A stretch of 64,000 nucleotides of DNA. Source: Magicicada septendecula (taxonomy: Eukaryota > Arthropoda > Insecta > Hemiptera > Cicadidae). Location: contig CM068374.1 of the NCBI GenBank assembly GCA_034769895.1, positions 357,713,802-357,777,801 on the forward strand, read 5' to 3'. Position 1 is the first letter of the stretch, and every line of letters begins with the position of its first letter. Below the pieces are notes generated by a model that had not been told where the DNA came from, did not search any database, and saw only the letters and a program-made list of their open reading frames with translations. Both the position numbers and the translations under genes were made by a program. Positions 52,010 to 63,686 of this stretch are shown in pieces.

Positions 52010-52362
52010 GTGGCCCCCGAAACGGACGGCGAGTGTAATTTTTTATTACATTCGCCAGACCTAATTAAGCTGCAGAACGGGTTATTTGGGAAGTGAGGGC
52101 GTGTTTGTAAAAAATATAAATGTTTAATGAAGTTTTATATAATCAATTTAAGAGATTTATAATTCTGTAGACAGTTTATTGTGTATTCAAATTAATTGAC
52201 AAAAATGGAAAATATAGAGAATAAAATGAATATAACCAACTCGGTAGTTACGAGTGAGTCAGGAGGTGGCTTAACGCCAATTATTCCAATTGAATCAGTC
52301 GTAGCGAATGATTCACGGCTGGAGACAACTCCAAGCTGAATAGAAGAAAATAGTTGTCTTGA

Positions 52363-52998
52363 TTAGGTTTTGTTTTCTCTGATTGGTAACAGACTGCCAG
52401 CATTTTGTAACGGTTGTGTGGAAGGTGAAGTGGGGGTGGTGTGTGGCGGAAGGGGATTGGCGCGGGGATTCAATTTATTGTTTGTTTTCTGTATAATTGT
52501 GTCAAAAAGTGTATGTGATTTATATTGTAATTGATCGTTGAGTATGTTGTTTGGTTGTGTTGTGTGGTGTTTATATATTTCATATTGTTCAGTTGTGTTG
52601 AGTTTTTGACCTTTGGGTATGTAATGTAGAATTTCAAGATTAGTGTCTATGTTGGTGTAACTGGTTTTCTGTGTGTATGTGTGTGGCAAATGCAGAGTGT
52701 ATATTGTTGTTGGTTAAAGCTTTTAAGTGTTCAGAATAACGGGATGAAAAAGATCTTCCCGTTTGGCCTATGTAGAAACTATTGCAGTCATTACAATTTA
52801 ATTTGTAAACACCTGTTTTGTTATATTTGTCTATGTCTGTGTTTGTATTACTGATGTGTTTTTTGATGGTATTGGTTGTTCTGAATGCTATTTTGTATTT
52901 GTGTTTTCTGAATGTATTGGCGATTTTGTTTTTTGATGGTATTGGTTGTTCTGAATGCTATTTTGTATTTGTGTTTTCTGAATGTATTGGCGATTTTA
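52363..52998 (-). pseudogene. Penelope-like GIY-YIG fragment, antisense arm, copy 1
   Basis: Read on the minus strand it repeats the C-terminal region of the sense arm, ending with NAGSLLP and then a different tail (IRENKT) because the arm stops before the element's own 3' end. The frame from 52689 to 52363 is open (108 aa). Upstream, the GIY-YIG part is out of frame with it near the CA repeat. A 70-bp direct duplication (52859-52928 and 52929-52998) doubles the IANTFRKHKYKIAF-coding part. Confidence 0.75.
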
Positions 52999-53030
52999 TA
53001 CATTTATACGATTTTATATATGGTTATACA

Positions 53031-53883
53031 CAACACATCAAACCACCCAACACAACATAAATATGCGGCCTTCAACCATATGCTCCATAGACTAACTAAA
53101 ATACCCTTAAATAAACAAGATTACACGGACGAACTCAACACAATAAAATACATAGCAATAAAAAACGGTTATAACCCCAATTTAATAAACATACTACACA
53201 AACGCATCAAAAACAAAAACAACAAAACACTAAATACCATCAACACACAACACAATAAGTACATCACACTCACATACCACAACTCATACACACACAAAAT
53301 CGCCAATACATTCAGAAAACACAAATACAAAATAGCATTCAGAACAACCAATACCATCAAAAAACACATCAGTAATACAAACACAGACATAGACAAATAT
53401 AACAAAACAGGTGTTTACAAATTAAATTGTAATGACTGCAATAGTTTCTACATAGGCCAGACGGGAAGATCTTTTTCATCCCGTTATTCTGAACACTTAA
53501 AAGCTTTAACCAACAACAATATACACTCTGCATTTGCCACACACACACACACAGAAAACCACAGTTACACCAACATAGACACTAATCTTGAAATTCTACA
53601 TTACATACCCAAAGGTCAAAAACTCAACACAACTGAACAATATGAAATATATAAACACCACACAACACAACCAAACAACATACTCAACGATCAATTACAA
53701 TATAAATCACATACACTTTTTGACACAATTATACAGAAAACAAACAATAAATTGAATCCCCGCGCCAATCCCCTTCCGCCACACACAACCCCCACTTCAC
53801 CTTCCACACAACCGTTACAAAATGCTGGCAGTCTGTTACCAAAGCTGAAGAAGGCGGATACTAAGCCGAAATGCGTCCGATAA
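53031..53883 (+). pseudogene. Penelope-like RT C-terminus plus GIY-YIG domain, copy 1
   Basis: Open without interruption, although the RT catalytic core is missing. It begins in the RT thumb region (SNHPTQHKYAAFNHML, IAIKNGYNPNLINILHKR), typical of Penelope RTs, then the GIY-YIG endonuclease: GVY, the CNDC pair, YIGQTGRSFSSRYSEH, and a downstream glutamate region (TTEQYEIYKHH). The frame technically opens at 52912, but its first ~38 codons come from the inverted arm and are not element protein. Ends at TAA 53881-53883. Confidence 0.85.
53845..53877 (+). ncRNA. Hammerhead-like motif at the Penelope 3' end, copy 1 (candidate)
   Basis: CTGAAGA (53845-53851), a short GGC...GCC stem, GAAA (53868-53871), then a three-pair palindromic stem III and GTC. 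Hammerhead ribozymes are known in Penelope-like elements. Against it: one extra A lies between the CTGAAGA core and stem II, and stem I pairs weakly. Here stem III reads ATGCGT (one U-G pair) where copy 2 reads ACGCGT. May be inactive. Confidence 0.35.
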
Positions 53884-55221
53884 AATAGTAAGTTTTTCAC
53901 ATGAAAAAAGTTCATTTTTAGTTAAGAGAAGAAAATAGTTTAGATGAAAACAATATAACACAATCCGTAGTAATTAGTGAGGCGGGAGCAAAATCTACTC
54001 CTGTAGCGATCAGAGTAAAAGAAAAAGGGTTGTCAATGGATGACCTGTATAACCTAATGAGAACAATGTCTGAGAATATAAATAGTAATTTCAATGAAAG
54101 TTTCAAGAACAAAATATAAAGCTAAATAGTCGTTTTGATAGTAATGAAGAAAAGTTTGAGACAAAATTCGATAAATTAAATAAACGTTTTGATATGCATG
54201 ACCATAAATTGGATGAAATAAAGAGCAATATTAATAAGATGAAACTACAAAATTCTAATATCGATAAACGTATAAATGATATAGATGAGCGATGTAATGT
54301 TATTTTTGAACAAGTAATTACAGTAAATGATAATTTAAAAAGCTTTGCAAGTAACAGTGGTAATATGACAACAGATAGTAGAGAAATTAATAACAAGGTG
54401 AGTAATACCGATGATTATAATAATGTGTTAAAAAGTGATACAGTAGATAATAGTAGTGATAATGAGAGTTGAGGTTGATCAGGGATTGCTAGTTAGCGCT
54501 TATGATTTAGAAAGGGAGTATAGTGACAGTTTAAGTGTAGAGTATGAACAGAGGGCAAATTTTTCTTGTAGTAGAGGTGAAGGAAAGGCTTCACAAGTGT
54601 TGTTGGAGGACAAGAGTTCCTCGATAGTTTTTGTAGAAGACAAAAGGTCTTCAAAATGTCAAAAAAGTTGTTTGTGTTTATCTGGTAGAGCCAGATGGTG
54701 TTTAAATAATTTAGTGGTGTTGCCCTCTGTGTGGAGTGAGAATGTGAAATGTTGTGGTGATGAAAGTGATTATGAGAGAGAGAAAGAGTTAGAATGGTTT
54801 AAGCTAAATAGAGGTTATGGAGAGTTGACAGAGAAGATGAATATTAAGAGAATTATGATAAACAATGTAGATTTACCTTGTGCAGTAGTAAACAATGACA
54901 ATGATTATATTGATGATAATAGCATACACTTACCTGTAGTGAGGGTCAGCGTATTAGTAACAGCTGACACCTATAGCGATGACAAATTAAAGGATGTGAT
55001 TGTAATAACAAATACTGATGGAGACTTGACAAAAAATATTAATGTAGACATGATTTATGATAAGGTAATAATGGGGGGGTAACCCTATGTATTATTATTG
55101 TGGTACAATGGAAAAAACAAATTTTTATGGGTATTGTACAAATGATATCCATATGAGACATATAAATAAAAATGAAAAATGTTATGTGATAGGAAGACTA
55201 ATTTTCGATGATGGGGGTTGA

Positions 55222-56577
55222 GAAATACTGAATGAACATTTAATTATGTGAGTAATGGTAAAATTACCTGTCTGATTTAGGTATTGAAGTGTGGTAAATA
55301 ATAAATTATGACAAAAATCTGTAAATAAATGTGTTAGTGTTAAATGTATTGTGTCAAGATTATATTGTTGGAATGCAGATTATAGTTTATGTAACAATGT
55401 TTGCAGTATGTTATAATAATAATAATATTTTATTTTACTAAAATAATGAACAAGAGGTAATAAGGAATTTATTTTGAATTGTGTGTTTATATTAAAAGTG
55501 TTTTAAATAATGTAACTAAAGCTAAATTGTTTTTAGTAGAGGTGGAATTAAAGTAATAAAACGGGTCAATTTTATTAATGAAGTCAAATTAATTTTGATA
55601 TGAATTGGTACAAAAATAGCAGTTGATTAATATGGCAACACTAAAAGGTATAGAAATTGAAAATTGAAGGAAGTACATGTGTCAGTAGTGTTGTAATCAG
55701 AATGTTGAGACTGAGTCTGTTTATAAAATAAGTCTTGCAGACCATTGTTGATGTAAACAGGTGTGTTGTTTGTTGTGACTAAGGTTTACAGTCATGTGTT
55801 GTAGTTGACAACAACAAGAATGTTGTATTTTGATGAATCAGTGCCATGAGCAAAATCTCATTATGAAACAAAAGAAATGAAGTTAACCTTTTGCAGATAA
55901 TATAATAATGAGGTAATTACCGTAACTTAGAGTTTTGAGAAATTAAATTAAATTAATTGAAAAGGTGAATTTTAATAATGATTTAACTCATTTCTGATTG
56001 GAATGAAGAAAGAAATGCGAATTGATTAATGAATAAAGTTTTATGTATTGTATTTTATGTAATCCATTTGTGACTTTTGGTGGGCGATGGTATCTTGGTA
56101 GGAGAAAACAATGTATATAATTTGTAGGGGATTTATGTGTATTGGTAGGAGAAAACAATATGTATATAATTTGTAAGGGATTTATGTGTACCAGCTGTAA
56201 GTATACAGAAGTTTATATAACCAAAGTTATGCAACCAGTACTTGGTTAACGAACCAGTACGACTAAGAGGAAACCAATCAGTTGTAGATATGGTATAATG
56301 GAAGGCCTGTTTGTTAATTTTTTAATTGAATGTTTCAGAGTCAGGTGATACTGTGGCGGGTGCCCGTCTGATTTTATGGTGTTGGGATCTCGAATAGAGA
56401 AGTCCAGTAATCTCGTACGGGTGCTGCCACAGTCACCGGACTAGGGGGGTAAGTGCCCATGATTTTAGTAGAGAGTTCAGGGGGGTTGTGGCGCCATATC
56501 CTCACTGATCCTCTTAGGTTTTAGGCAATGAGAGTTTTTATGCTTCATCATACAACCTCTCATTGGGGGGGGGGTAT
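55222..56577 (+). other. U11 non-coding 3' region and PPT
   Basis: Same layout. Private ACCTGTCTGATTTAGG near 55268 and CCAAAGTTATGC near 56222. PPT of 10 G at 56565-56574. Confidence 0.65.
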
Positions 56578-57746
56578 TGTAACGGTACAGAATTGTGGGC
56601 TACAATAGTTTCAATTTCAATTCAGTTTTAATTTTTAATTGTCAGTATTCACCTGTGAGGTGCCCCTTGTACATACAGTGTTATTGTTGATGTCTGGAGA
56701 CAACCCAGACGTGTTACGTAATAGCTTGCCAGCAGCAGTCTATGTGAATCACAGTATGCAGATTATCATAATAGTGTCAGCATCAGACCGCAGTAAGGAG
56801 CAGTATACAGTGCATTAATAAGTTAAACGGTGGCCTCGGGTGTGTAAGATAGGCCGAAAGTAAAAACGGCCTATCTAATCAAACATGTAAAAAGTTCTAC
56901 GGCCAGGAAATTTAACCATCTAAGTGCTCGAGCAAAGTTATGTCGGCCGACTTAATATTAACACCTATATAGATCTTAAATCAAATTAGTGAACATTGAG
57001 TTAAAAATAGTGAACTCATTATAAACAGTAGTGGGAGCGTGTACGAACTAAGAAAGCGATCAACTGGTTAAAAAGTGATCCGTGCTCGTACCGATAAAGT
57101 TACGTGGACCGATACCATCATTATATGTGAATGATGTTCAGTAAAACTCAGTGATTATATGTGAATCAGTAAAACTCAGTGACAGCAGAGATAAAATTAT
57201 ACAGCGATTTTAAAGTGAGGGATAAAAAACGTGCATCCCCAGTTGGAGCGAAGCCACTACCAGGATGAGTACCATATTATTATTTCAGAACTTTTAACCA
57301 CTATATTGTAACATTTACTTTTACAGACACTTTACTAAAAGAGATCTCTAAGGGAAAGATATAAATTAAACAAATAAAAATAAATGTACTGGTTCATTAT
57401 AAATATTCATTAAAAATATAAATAATTTGTTGTAGTCTAAGAAATGTTATATTAAGAAATATTCATTTTACTAATTCGTTGGATTTCATATGTTACTAAT
57501 GAAGATTATATTCACATAGGCCTACCCTAAAAGAAATTAGAACTTTAATTGTTATCAAAGGAAGACGAAGTAATTAATTTGTTTAATAAACTAGAAGCAA
57601 TTTGTTTAAAATATAAACTGTGTTATTATATTTTTACCGTCCTTCCCAAATAACCTATCTGCAGTAGTTTTCGTCTGTACGACTCTGGAAAAGAACCCTA
57701 AGGTAAGAGTTAATTATTAATAAATGAAGTAATTAATATAGTTTCA
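56578..57746 (+). repeat. U12 LTR (1169 bp)
   Basis: TGTAAC...GTTTCA. Shares the U11 variants GGGAGCGTG and GATTTTAAAG. Private: TTATCATAATAG, TCTAATCAAACATG, GAATGATGTTCAG. Confidence 0.8.
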
Positions 57747-58099
57747 GTGGCCCCCGAAACGGACGGCGAGTGTAATTTTTTATTACATTCGCCAGACCTA
57801 ATTAAGCTGCAGAACGGGTTATTTGGGAAGTGAGGGCGTGTTTGTAAAAAATATAAATGTTTAATGAAGTTTTATATAATCAATTTAAGAGATTTATAAT
57901 TCTGTAGACAGTTTATTGTGTATTCAAATTAATTGACAAAAATGGAAAATATAGAGAATAAAATGAATATGACCAACTCGGTAGTTACGAGTGAGTCAGG
58001 AGGTGGCTTAACGCCAATTATTCCAATTGAATCAGTCGTAGCGAATGATTCACGGCTGGAGACAACTCCAAGCTGAATAGAAGAAAATAGTTGTCTTGA

Positions 58100-58735
58100 T
58101 TAGGTTTTGTTTTCTCTGATTGGTAACAGACTGCCAGCATTTTGTAACGGTTGTGTGGAAGGTGAAGTGGGGGTGGTGTGTGGCGGAAGGGGATTGGCGC
58201 GGGGATTCAATTTATTGTTTGTTTTCTGTATAATTGTGTCAAAAAGTGTATGTGATTTATATTGTAATTGATCGTTGAGTATGTTGTTTGGTTGTGTTGT
58301 GTGGTGTTTATATATTTCATATTGTTCAGTTGTGTTGAGTTTTTGACCTTTGGGTATGTAATGTAGAATTTCAAGATTAGTGTCTATGTTGGTGTAACTG
58401 GTTTTCTGTGTGTATGTGTGTGGCAAATGCAGAGTGTATATTGTTGTTGGTTAAAGCTTTTAAGTGTTCAGAATAACGGGATGAAAAAGATCTTCCCGTC
58501 TGGCCTATGTAGAAACTATTGCAGTCATTACAATTTAATTTGTAAACACCTGTTTTGTTATATTTGTCTATGTCTGTGTTTGTATTACTGATGTGTTTTT
58601 TGATGGTATTGGTTGTTCTGAATGCTATTTTGTATTTGTGTTTTCTGAATGTATTGGCGATTTTGTTTTTTGATGGTATTGGTTGTTCTGAATGCTATTT
58701 TGTATTTGTGTTTTCTGAATGTATTGGCGATTTTA
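58100..58735 (-). pseudogene. Penelope-like GIY-YIG fragment, antisense arm, copy 2
   Basis: Matches the copy 1 antisense arm, including the 70-bp duplication and the open 108-codon frame at 58426-58100. Confidence 0.75.
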
Positions 58736-58767
58736 TACATTTATACGATTTTATATATGGTTATACA

Positions 58768-59622
58768 CAACACATCAAACCACCCAACACAACATAAATA
58801 TGCGGCCTTCAACCATATGCTCCATAGACTAACTAAAATACCCTTAAATAAACAAGATTACACGGACGAACTCAACACAATAAAATACATAGCAATAAAA
58901 AACGGTTATAACCCCAATTTAATAAACATACTACACAAACGCATCAAAAACAAAAACAACAAAACACTAAATACCATCAACACACAACACAATAAGTACA
59001 TCACACTCACATACCACAACTCATACACACACAAAATCGCCAATACATTCAGAAAACACAAATACAAAATAGCATTCAGAACAACCAATACCATCAAAAA
59101 ACACATCAGTAATACAAACACAGACATAGACAAATATAACAAAACAGGTGTTTACAAATTAAATTGTAATGACTGCAATAGTTTCTACATAGGCCAGACG
59201 GGAAGATCTTTTTCATCCCGTTATTCTGAACACTTAAAAGCTTTAACCAACAACAATATACACTCTGCATTTGCCACACACACACACACACAGAAAACCA
59301 CAGTTACACCAACATAGACACTAATCTTGAAATTCTACATTACATACCCAAAGGTCAAAAACTCAACACAACTGAACAATATGAAATATATAAACACCAC
59401 ACAACACAACCAAACAACATACTCAACGATCAATTACAATATAAATCACATACACTTTTTGACACAATTATACAGAAAACAAACAATAAATTGAATCCCC
59501 GCGCCAATCCCCTTCCGCCACACACAACCCCCACTTCACCTTCCACACAACCGTTACAAAATGCTGGCAGTCTGTTACCAAAGCTGAAGAAGGCGGATAC
59601 TAAGCCGAAACGCGTCCGATAA
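58768..59622 (+). pseudogene. Penelope-like RT C-terminus plus GIY-YIG, copy 2, frameshifted
   Basis: As copy 1, but one extra CA in the CA repeat near 59275-59291 shifts the frame, which stops at 59317 just after the YSEH and HTHT part. The C-terminal segment follows in the other frame. This slippage is the only coding break seen against copy 1. Confidence 0.82.
59584..59616 (+). ncRNA. Hammerhead-like motif at the Penelope 3' end, copy 2 (candidate)
   Basis: CTGAAGA, GGC...GCC, GAAA, then ACGCGTC, where ACG and CGT could form a loopless, palindromic stem III. Such a stem would favour pairing between two copies. The same doubt applies as in copy 1: an extra A before stem II and a weak stem I. 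Confidence 0.38.
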
Positions 59623-60959
59623 AATAGTAAGTTTTTCACATGAAAAAAGTTCATTTTTAGTTAAGAGAAGAAAATAGTTTAGATGAAAACAATATAACAC
59701 AATCCGTAGTAATTAGTGAGGCGGGAGCAAAATCTACTCCTGTAGCGATCAGAGTAAAAGAAAAAGGGTTGTCAATGGATGACCTGTATAACCTAATGAG
59801 AACAATGTCTGAGAATATAAATAGTAATTTCAATGAAAGTTTCAAGAACAAAATATAAAGCTAAATAGTCGTTTTGATAGTAATGAAGAAAAGTTTGAGA
59901 CAAAATTCGATAAATTAAATAAACGTTTTGATATGCATGACCATAAATTGGATGAAATAAAGAGCAATATTAATAAGATGAAACTACAAAATTCTAATAT
60001 CGATAAACGTATAAATGATATAGATGAGCGATGTAATGTTATTTTTGAACAAGTAATTACAGTAAATGATAATTTAAAAAGCTTTGCAAGTAACAGTGGT
60101 AATATGACAACAGATAGTAGTGAAATTAATAACAAGGTGAGTAATACCGATGATTATAATAATGTGTTAAAAAGTGATACAGTAGATAATAGTAGTGATA
60201 ATGAGAGTTGAGGTTGATCAGGGATTGCTAGTTAGCGCTTATGATTTAGAAAGGGAGTATAGTGACAGTTTAAGTGTAGAGTATGAACAGAGGGCAAATT
60301 TTTCTTGTAGTAGAGGTGAAGGAAAGGCTTCACAAGTGTTGTTGGAGGACAAGAGTTCCTCGATAGTTTTTGTAGAAGACAAAAGGTCTTCAAAATGTCA
60401 AAAAAGTTGTTTGTGTTTATCTGGTAGAGCCAGATGGTGTTTAAATAATTTAGTGGTGTTGCCCTCTGTGTGGAGTGAGAATGTGAAATGTTGTGGTGAT
60501 GAAAGTGATTATGAGAGAGAGAAAGAGTTAGAATGGTTTAAGCTAAATAGAGGTTATGGAGAGTTGACAGAGAAGATGAATATTAAGAGAATTATGATAA
60601 ACAATGTAGATTTACCTTGTGCAGTAGTAAACAATGACAATGATTATATTGATGATAATAGCATACACTTACCTGTAGTGAGGGTCAGCGTATTAGTAAC
60701 AGCTGACACCTATAGCGATGACAAATTAAAGGAAGTGATTGTAATAACAAATACTGACGGAGACTTGACAAAAAATATTAATGTAGACATGATTTATGAT
60801 AAGGTAATAATGGGGGGTAACCCTATGTATTATTATTGTGGTACAATGGAAAAAACAAATTTTTATGGGTATTGTACAAATGATATCCATATGAGACATA
60901 TAAATAAAAATGAAAAATGTTATGTGATAGGAAGACTAATTTTCGATGATGGGGGTTGA

Positions 60960-62322
60960 GACATACTGAATGAACATTTAATTATGTGAGTAATGGTAAA
61001 ATTACCTGGCTGATTTAGGTACTGAAGTGTGGTAAATAATAAATTATGACAAAAATCTGTAAATAAATGTGTTAGTGTTAAATGTATTGTGTCAAGATTA
61101 TATTGTTGGAATGCAGATTATAGTTTATGTAACAATGTTTGCAGTACGTTATAATAATAATAATAATAATATCTTATTTTACTAAAATAATGAACAAGAG
61201 GTAATAAGGAATTTATTTTGAATTGTGTGTTTATATTAAAAGTGTTTTAAATAATGTAACTAAAGCTAAATTGTTTTTAGTAGAGGTGGAATTAAAGTAA
61301 TAAAACGGGTTAATTTTATAAATGAAGTCAAATTAATTTTGATATGAATTGGTACAAAAATAGTAGTTGATTAATATGGCAACACTAAAAGGTATAGAAA
61401 TTGAAAATTGAAGGAAGTACATGTGTCAGTAGTGTTGTAATCAGAATGTTGAGACTGAGTCTGTTTATAAAATAAGTCTTGCAGACCATTGTGATGTAAA
61501 CAGGTGTGTTGTTTGTTGTGACTAAGGTTTACAGTCATGTGTTGTAGTTGACAACAACAAGAATGTTGTATTTTGATGAATCAGTGCCATGAGCAAAATC
61601 TCATTATGAAACAAAAGAAATGAAGTTAACCTTTTGCAGATAATATAATAATGAGGTAATTACCGTAACTTAGAGTTTTGAGAAATTAAATTAAATTAAT
61701 TGAAAAGGTGAATTTTTATAATGATTTAACTCATTTCTGATTGGAATGAAGAAAGAAATGCGAATTGATTAATGAATAAAGTTTTATGTATTGTATTTTA
61801 TGTAATCCATTTGTGACTTTTGGTGGGCGATGGTATCTTGGTAGGAGAAAACAATGTATATAATTTGTAGGGGATTTATGTGTATTGGTAGGAGAAAACA
61901 ATATGTATATAATTTGTAAGGGATTTATGTGTACCAGCTGTAAGTATACAGAAGTTTATATAACCAAAATTATGCAACCAGTAGTTGGTTAACGAACCAG
62001 TACGACTAAGAGGAAACCAATCAGTTGTAGATATGGTATAATGGAAGGCCTGTTTGTTAATTTTTTAATTGAATGTTTCAGAGTCAGGTGATACTGTGGC
62101 GGGTGCCCATCTGATTTTATGGTGTTGGGATCTCGAATAGAGAAGTCCAGTAATCTCGTACGGGTGCTGCCACAGTCACCGGACTAGGGGGGTAAGTGCC
62201 CATGATTTTAGTAGAGAGTTCAGGGGGGTTTGTGGCGCCATATCCTCACTGATCCTCTTAGGTTTTAGGCAATGAGAGTTTTTATGCTTCATCATACAAC
62301 CTCTCATTGGGGGGGGGGGTAT
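60960..62322 (+). other. U12 non-coding 3' region and PPT
   Basis: Same layout. The AAT run is longer (near 61151-61170), one T is lost in ACCATTGTGATG near 61488, and one extra T is present in GGGGGGTTTGTGG near 62226. PPT of 11 G at 62309-62319. Confidence 0.65.
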
Positions 62323-63491
62323 TGTAACGGTACAGAATTGTGGGCTACAATAGTTTCAATTTCAATTCAGTTTTAATTTTTAATTGTCAGTATTCACCTG
62401 TGAGGTGCCCCTTGTACATACAGTGTTATTGTTGATGTCTGGAGACAACCCAGACGTGTTACGTAATAGCTTGCCAGCAGCAGTCTATGTGAATCACAGT
62501 ATGCAGATTATCATCATAGTGTCAGCATCAGACCGCAGTAAGGAGCAGTATACAGTGCATTAATAAGTTAAACGGTGGCCTCGGGTGTGTAAGATAGGCC
62601 GAAAGTAAAAACGGCCTATCTAATAAAACATGTAAAAAGTTCTACGGCCAGGAAATTTAACCATCTAAGTGCTCGAGCAAAGTTATGTCGGCCGACTTAA
62701 TATTAACACCTATATAGATCTTAAATCAAATTAGTGAACATTGAGTTAAAAATAGTGAACTCATTATAAACAGTAGTGGGAGTGTGTACGAACTAAGAAA
62801 GCGATCAACTGGTTAAAAAGTGATCCGTGCTCGTACCGATAAAGTTACGTGGACCGATACCATCATTATATGTGAATAATGATCAGTAAAACTCAGTGAT
62901 TATATGTGAATCAGTAAAACTCAGTGACAGCAGAGATAAAATTATACAGCGATTTTCAAAGTGAGGGATAAAAAACGTGCATCCCCAGTTGGAGCGAAGC
63001 CACTACCAGGATGAGTACCATATTATTATTTCAGAACTTTTAACCACTATATTGTAACATTTACTTTTACAGACACTTTACTAAAAGAGATCTCTAAGGG
63101 AAAGATATAAAAAAACAAATAAAAATAAACGTACTGGTTCATTATAAATATTCATTAAAAATATAAATAATTTGTTGTAGTCTAAGAAATGTTATATTAA
63201 GAAATATTCATTTTACTAATTCGTTGGATTTCATATGTTACTAATGAAGATTATATTCACATAGGCCTACCCTAAAAGAAATTAGAACTTTAATTGTTAT
63301 CAAAGGAAGACGAAGTAATTAATTTGTTTAATAAACAAGAAGCAATTTGTTTAAAATATAAACTGTGTTATTATATTTTTACCGTCCTTCCCAAATAACC
63401 TATCTGCAGTAGTTTTCGTCTGTACGACTCTGGAAAAGAACCCTAAGGTAGGAGTTAATTATTAATAAATGAAGTAATTAATATAGTTTCA
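62323..63491 (+). repeat. U13 LTR (1169 bp)
   Basis: TGTAAC...GTTTCA. Shares GATATAAAAAAACAAAT with U10. Lacks the U11/U12 markers (GGGAGTGTG, GATTTTCAAAG). Confidence 0.8.
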
Positions 63492-63686
63492 GTGGCCCCC
63501 GAAACGGACGGCGAGTGTAATTTTTTATTACATTCGCCAGACCTAATTAAGCTGCAGAACGGGTTATTTGGGAAGTGAGGGCGTGTTTGTAAAAAATATA
63601 AATGTTCAATGAAGTTTTATATAATCAATTTAAGAGATTTATAATTCTGTAGACAGTTTATTGTGTATTCAAATTAATTGACGAAA

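Larger units (their letters stand above)
52356..53926 (+). mobile_element. Penelope-like snap-back insertion, copy 1 (1571 bp)
   Basis: Flanked by the 14-bp duplication AGAAGAAAATAGTT (52342-52355 and 53927-53940), which restores the unit sequence when the insert is removed. Left part (52383-52929) is the reverse complement of the right part (53294-53842), except for a CA-repeat length change and a few substitutions. The centre holds a second 70-bp copy of the arm end and about 295 bp of unique sequence. Both arms encode the Penelope GIY-YIG region. Severe 5' truncation with an inverted partial copy is known for Penelope-like elements. Confidence 0.85.
52205..55221 (+). pseudogene. U11 gag-like frame, split by a Penelope-like insertion
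   Basis: The N-terminal part (52205-52355) keeps GAA and has the codon-45 TGA. The insertion at 52356-53926 then separates it from the rest (53927-55221). The downstream part has the common frame change, the 11-bp deletion, and the seven-G run stopping the frame from 54456 at 55082. Confidence 0.75.
58093..59665 (+). mobile_element. Penelope-like snap-back insertion, copy 2 (1573 bp)
   Basis: Same structure, site and 14-bp duplication (58079-58092 and 59666-59679) as copy 1. Arms are about 58120-58666 and 59031-59581. The few differences seen from copy 1 include GTCTGGCC for GTTTGGCC, CGAAACGCG for CGAAATGCG, and one more CA. One insertion followed by duplication of the whole unit explains this better than two insertions. 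Confidence 0.88.
57942..60959 (+). pseudogene. U12 gag-like frame, split by a Penelope-like insertion
   Basis: Split at exactly the same base as U11 (insert 58093-59665). It has the codon-45 TGA, the common frame change and the 11-bp deletion. The G-run has six G, so the frame from 60195 runs to the normal end at 60959 (254 aa), the longest gag tail of the right array. Private Arg to Ser in the coiled-coil part (DSSEINN). Confidence 0.75.

Noticed and set aside
52818-53060. Small hydrophobic plus-strand frames at the start of the Penelope insert
   Set aside because: They are antisense readings of the inverted GIY-YIG arm and its 70-bp duplication, not a membrane protein.
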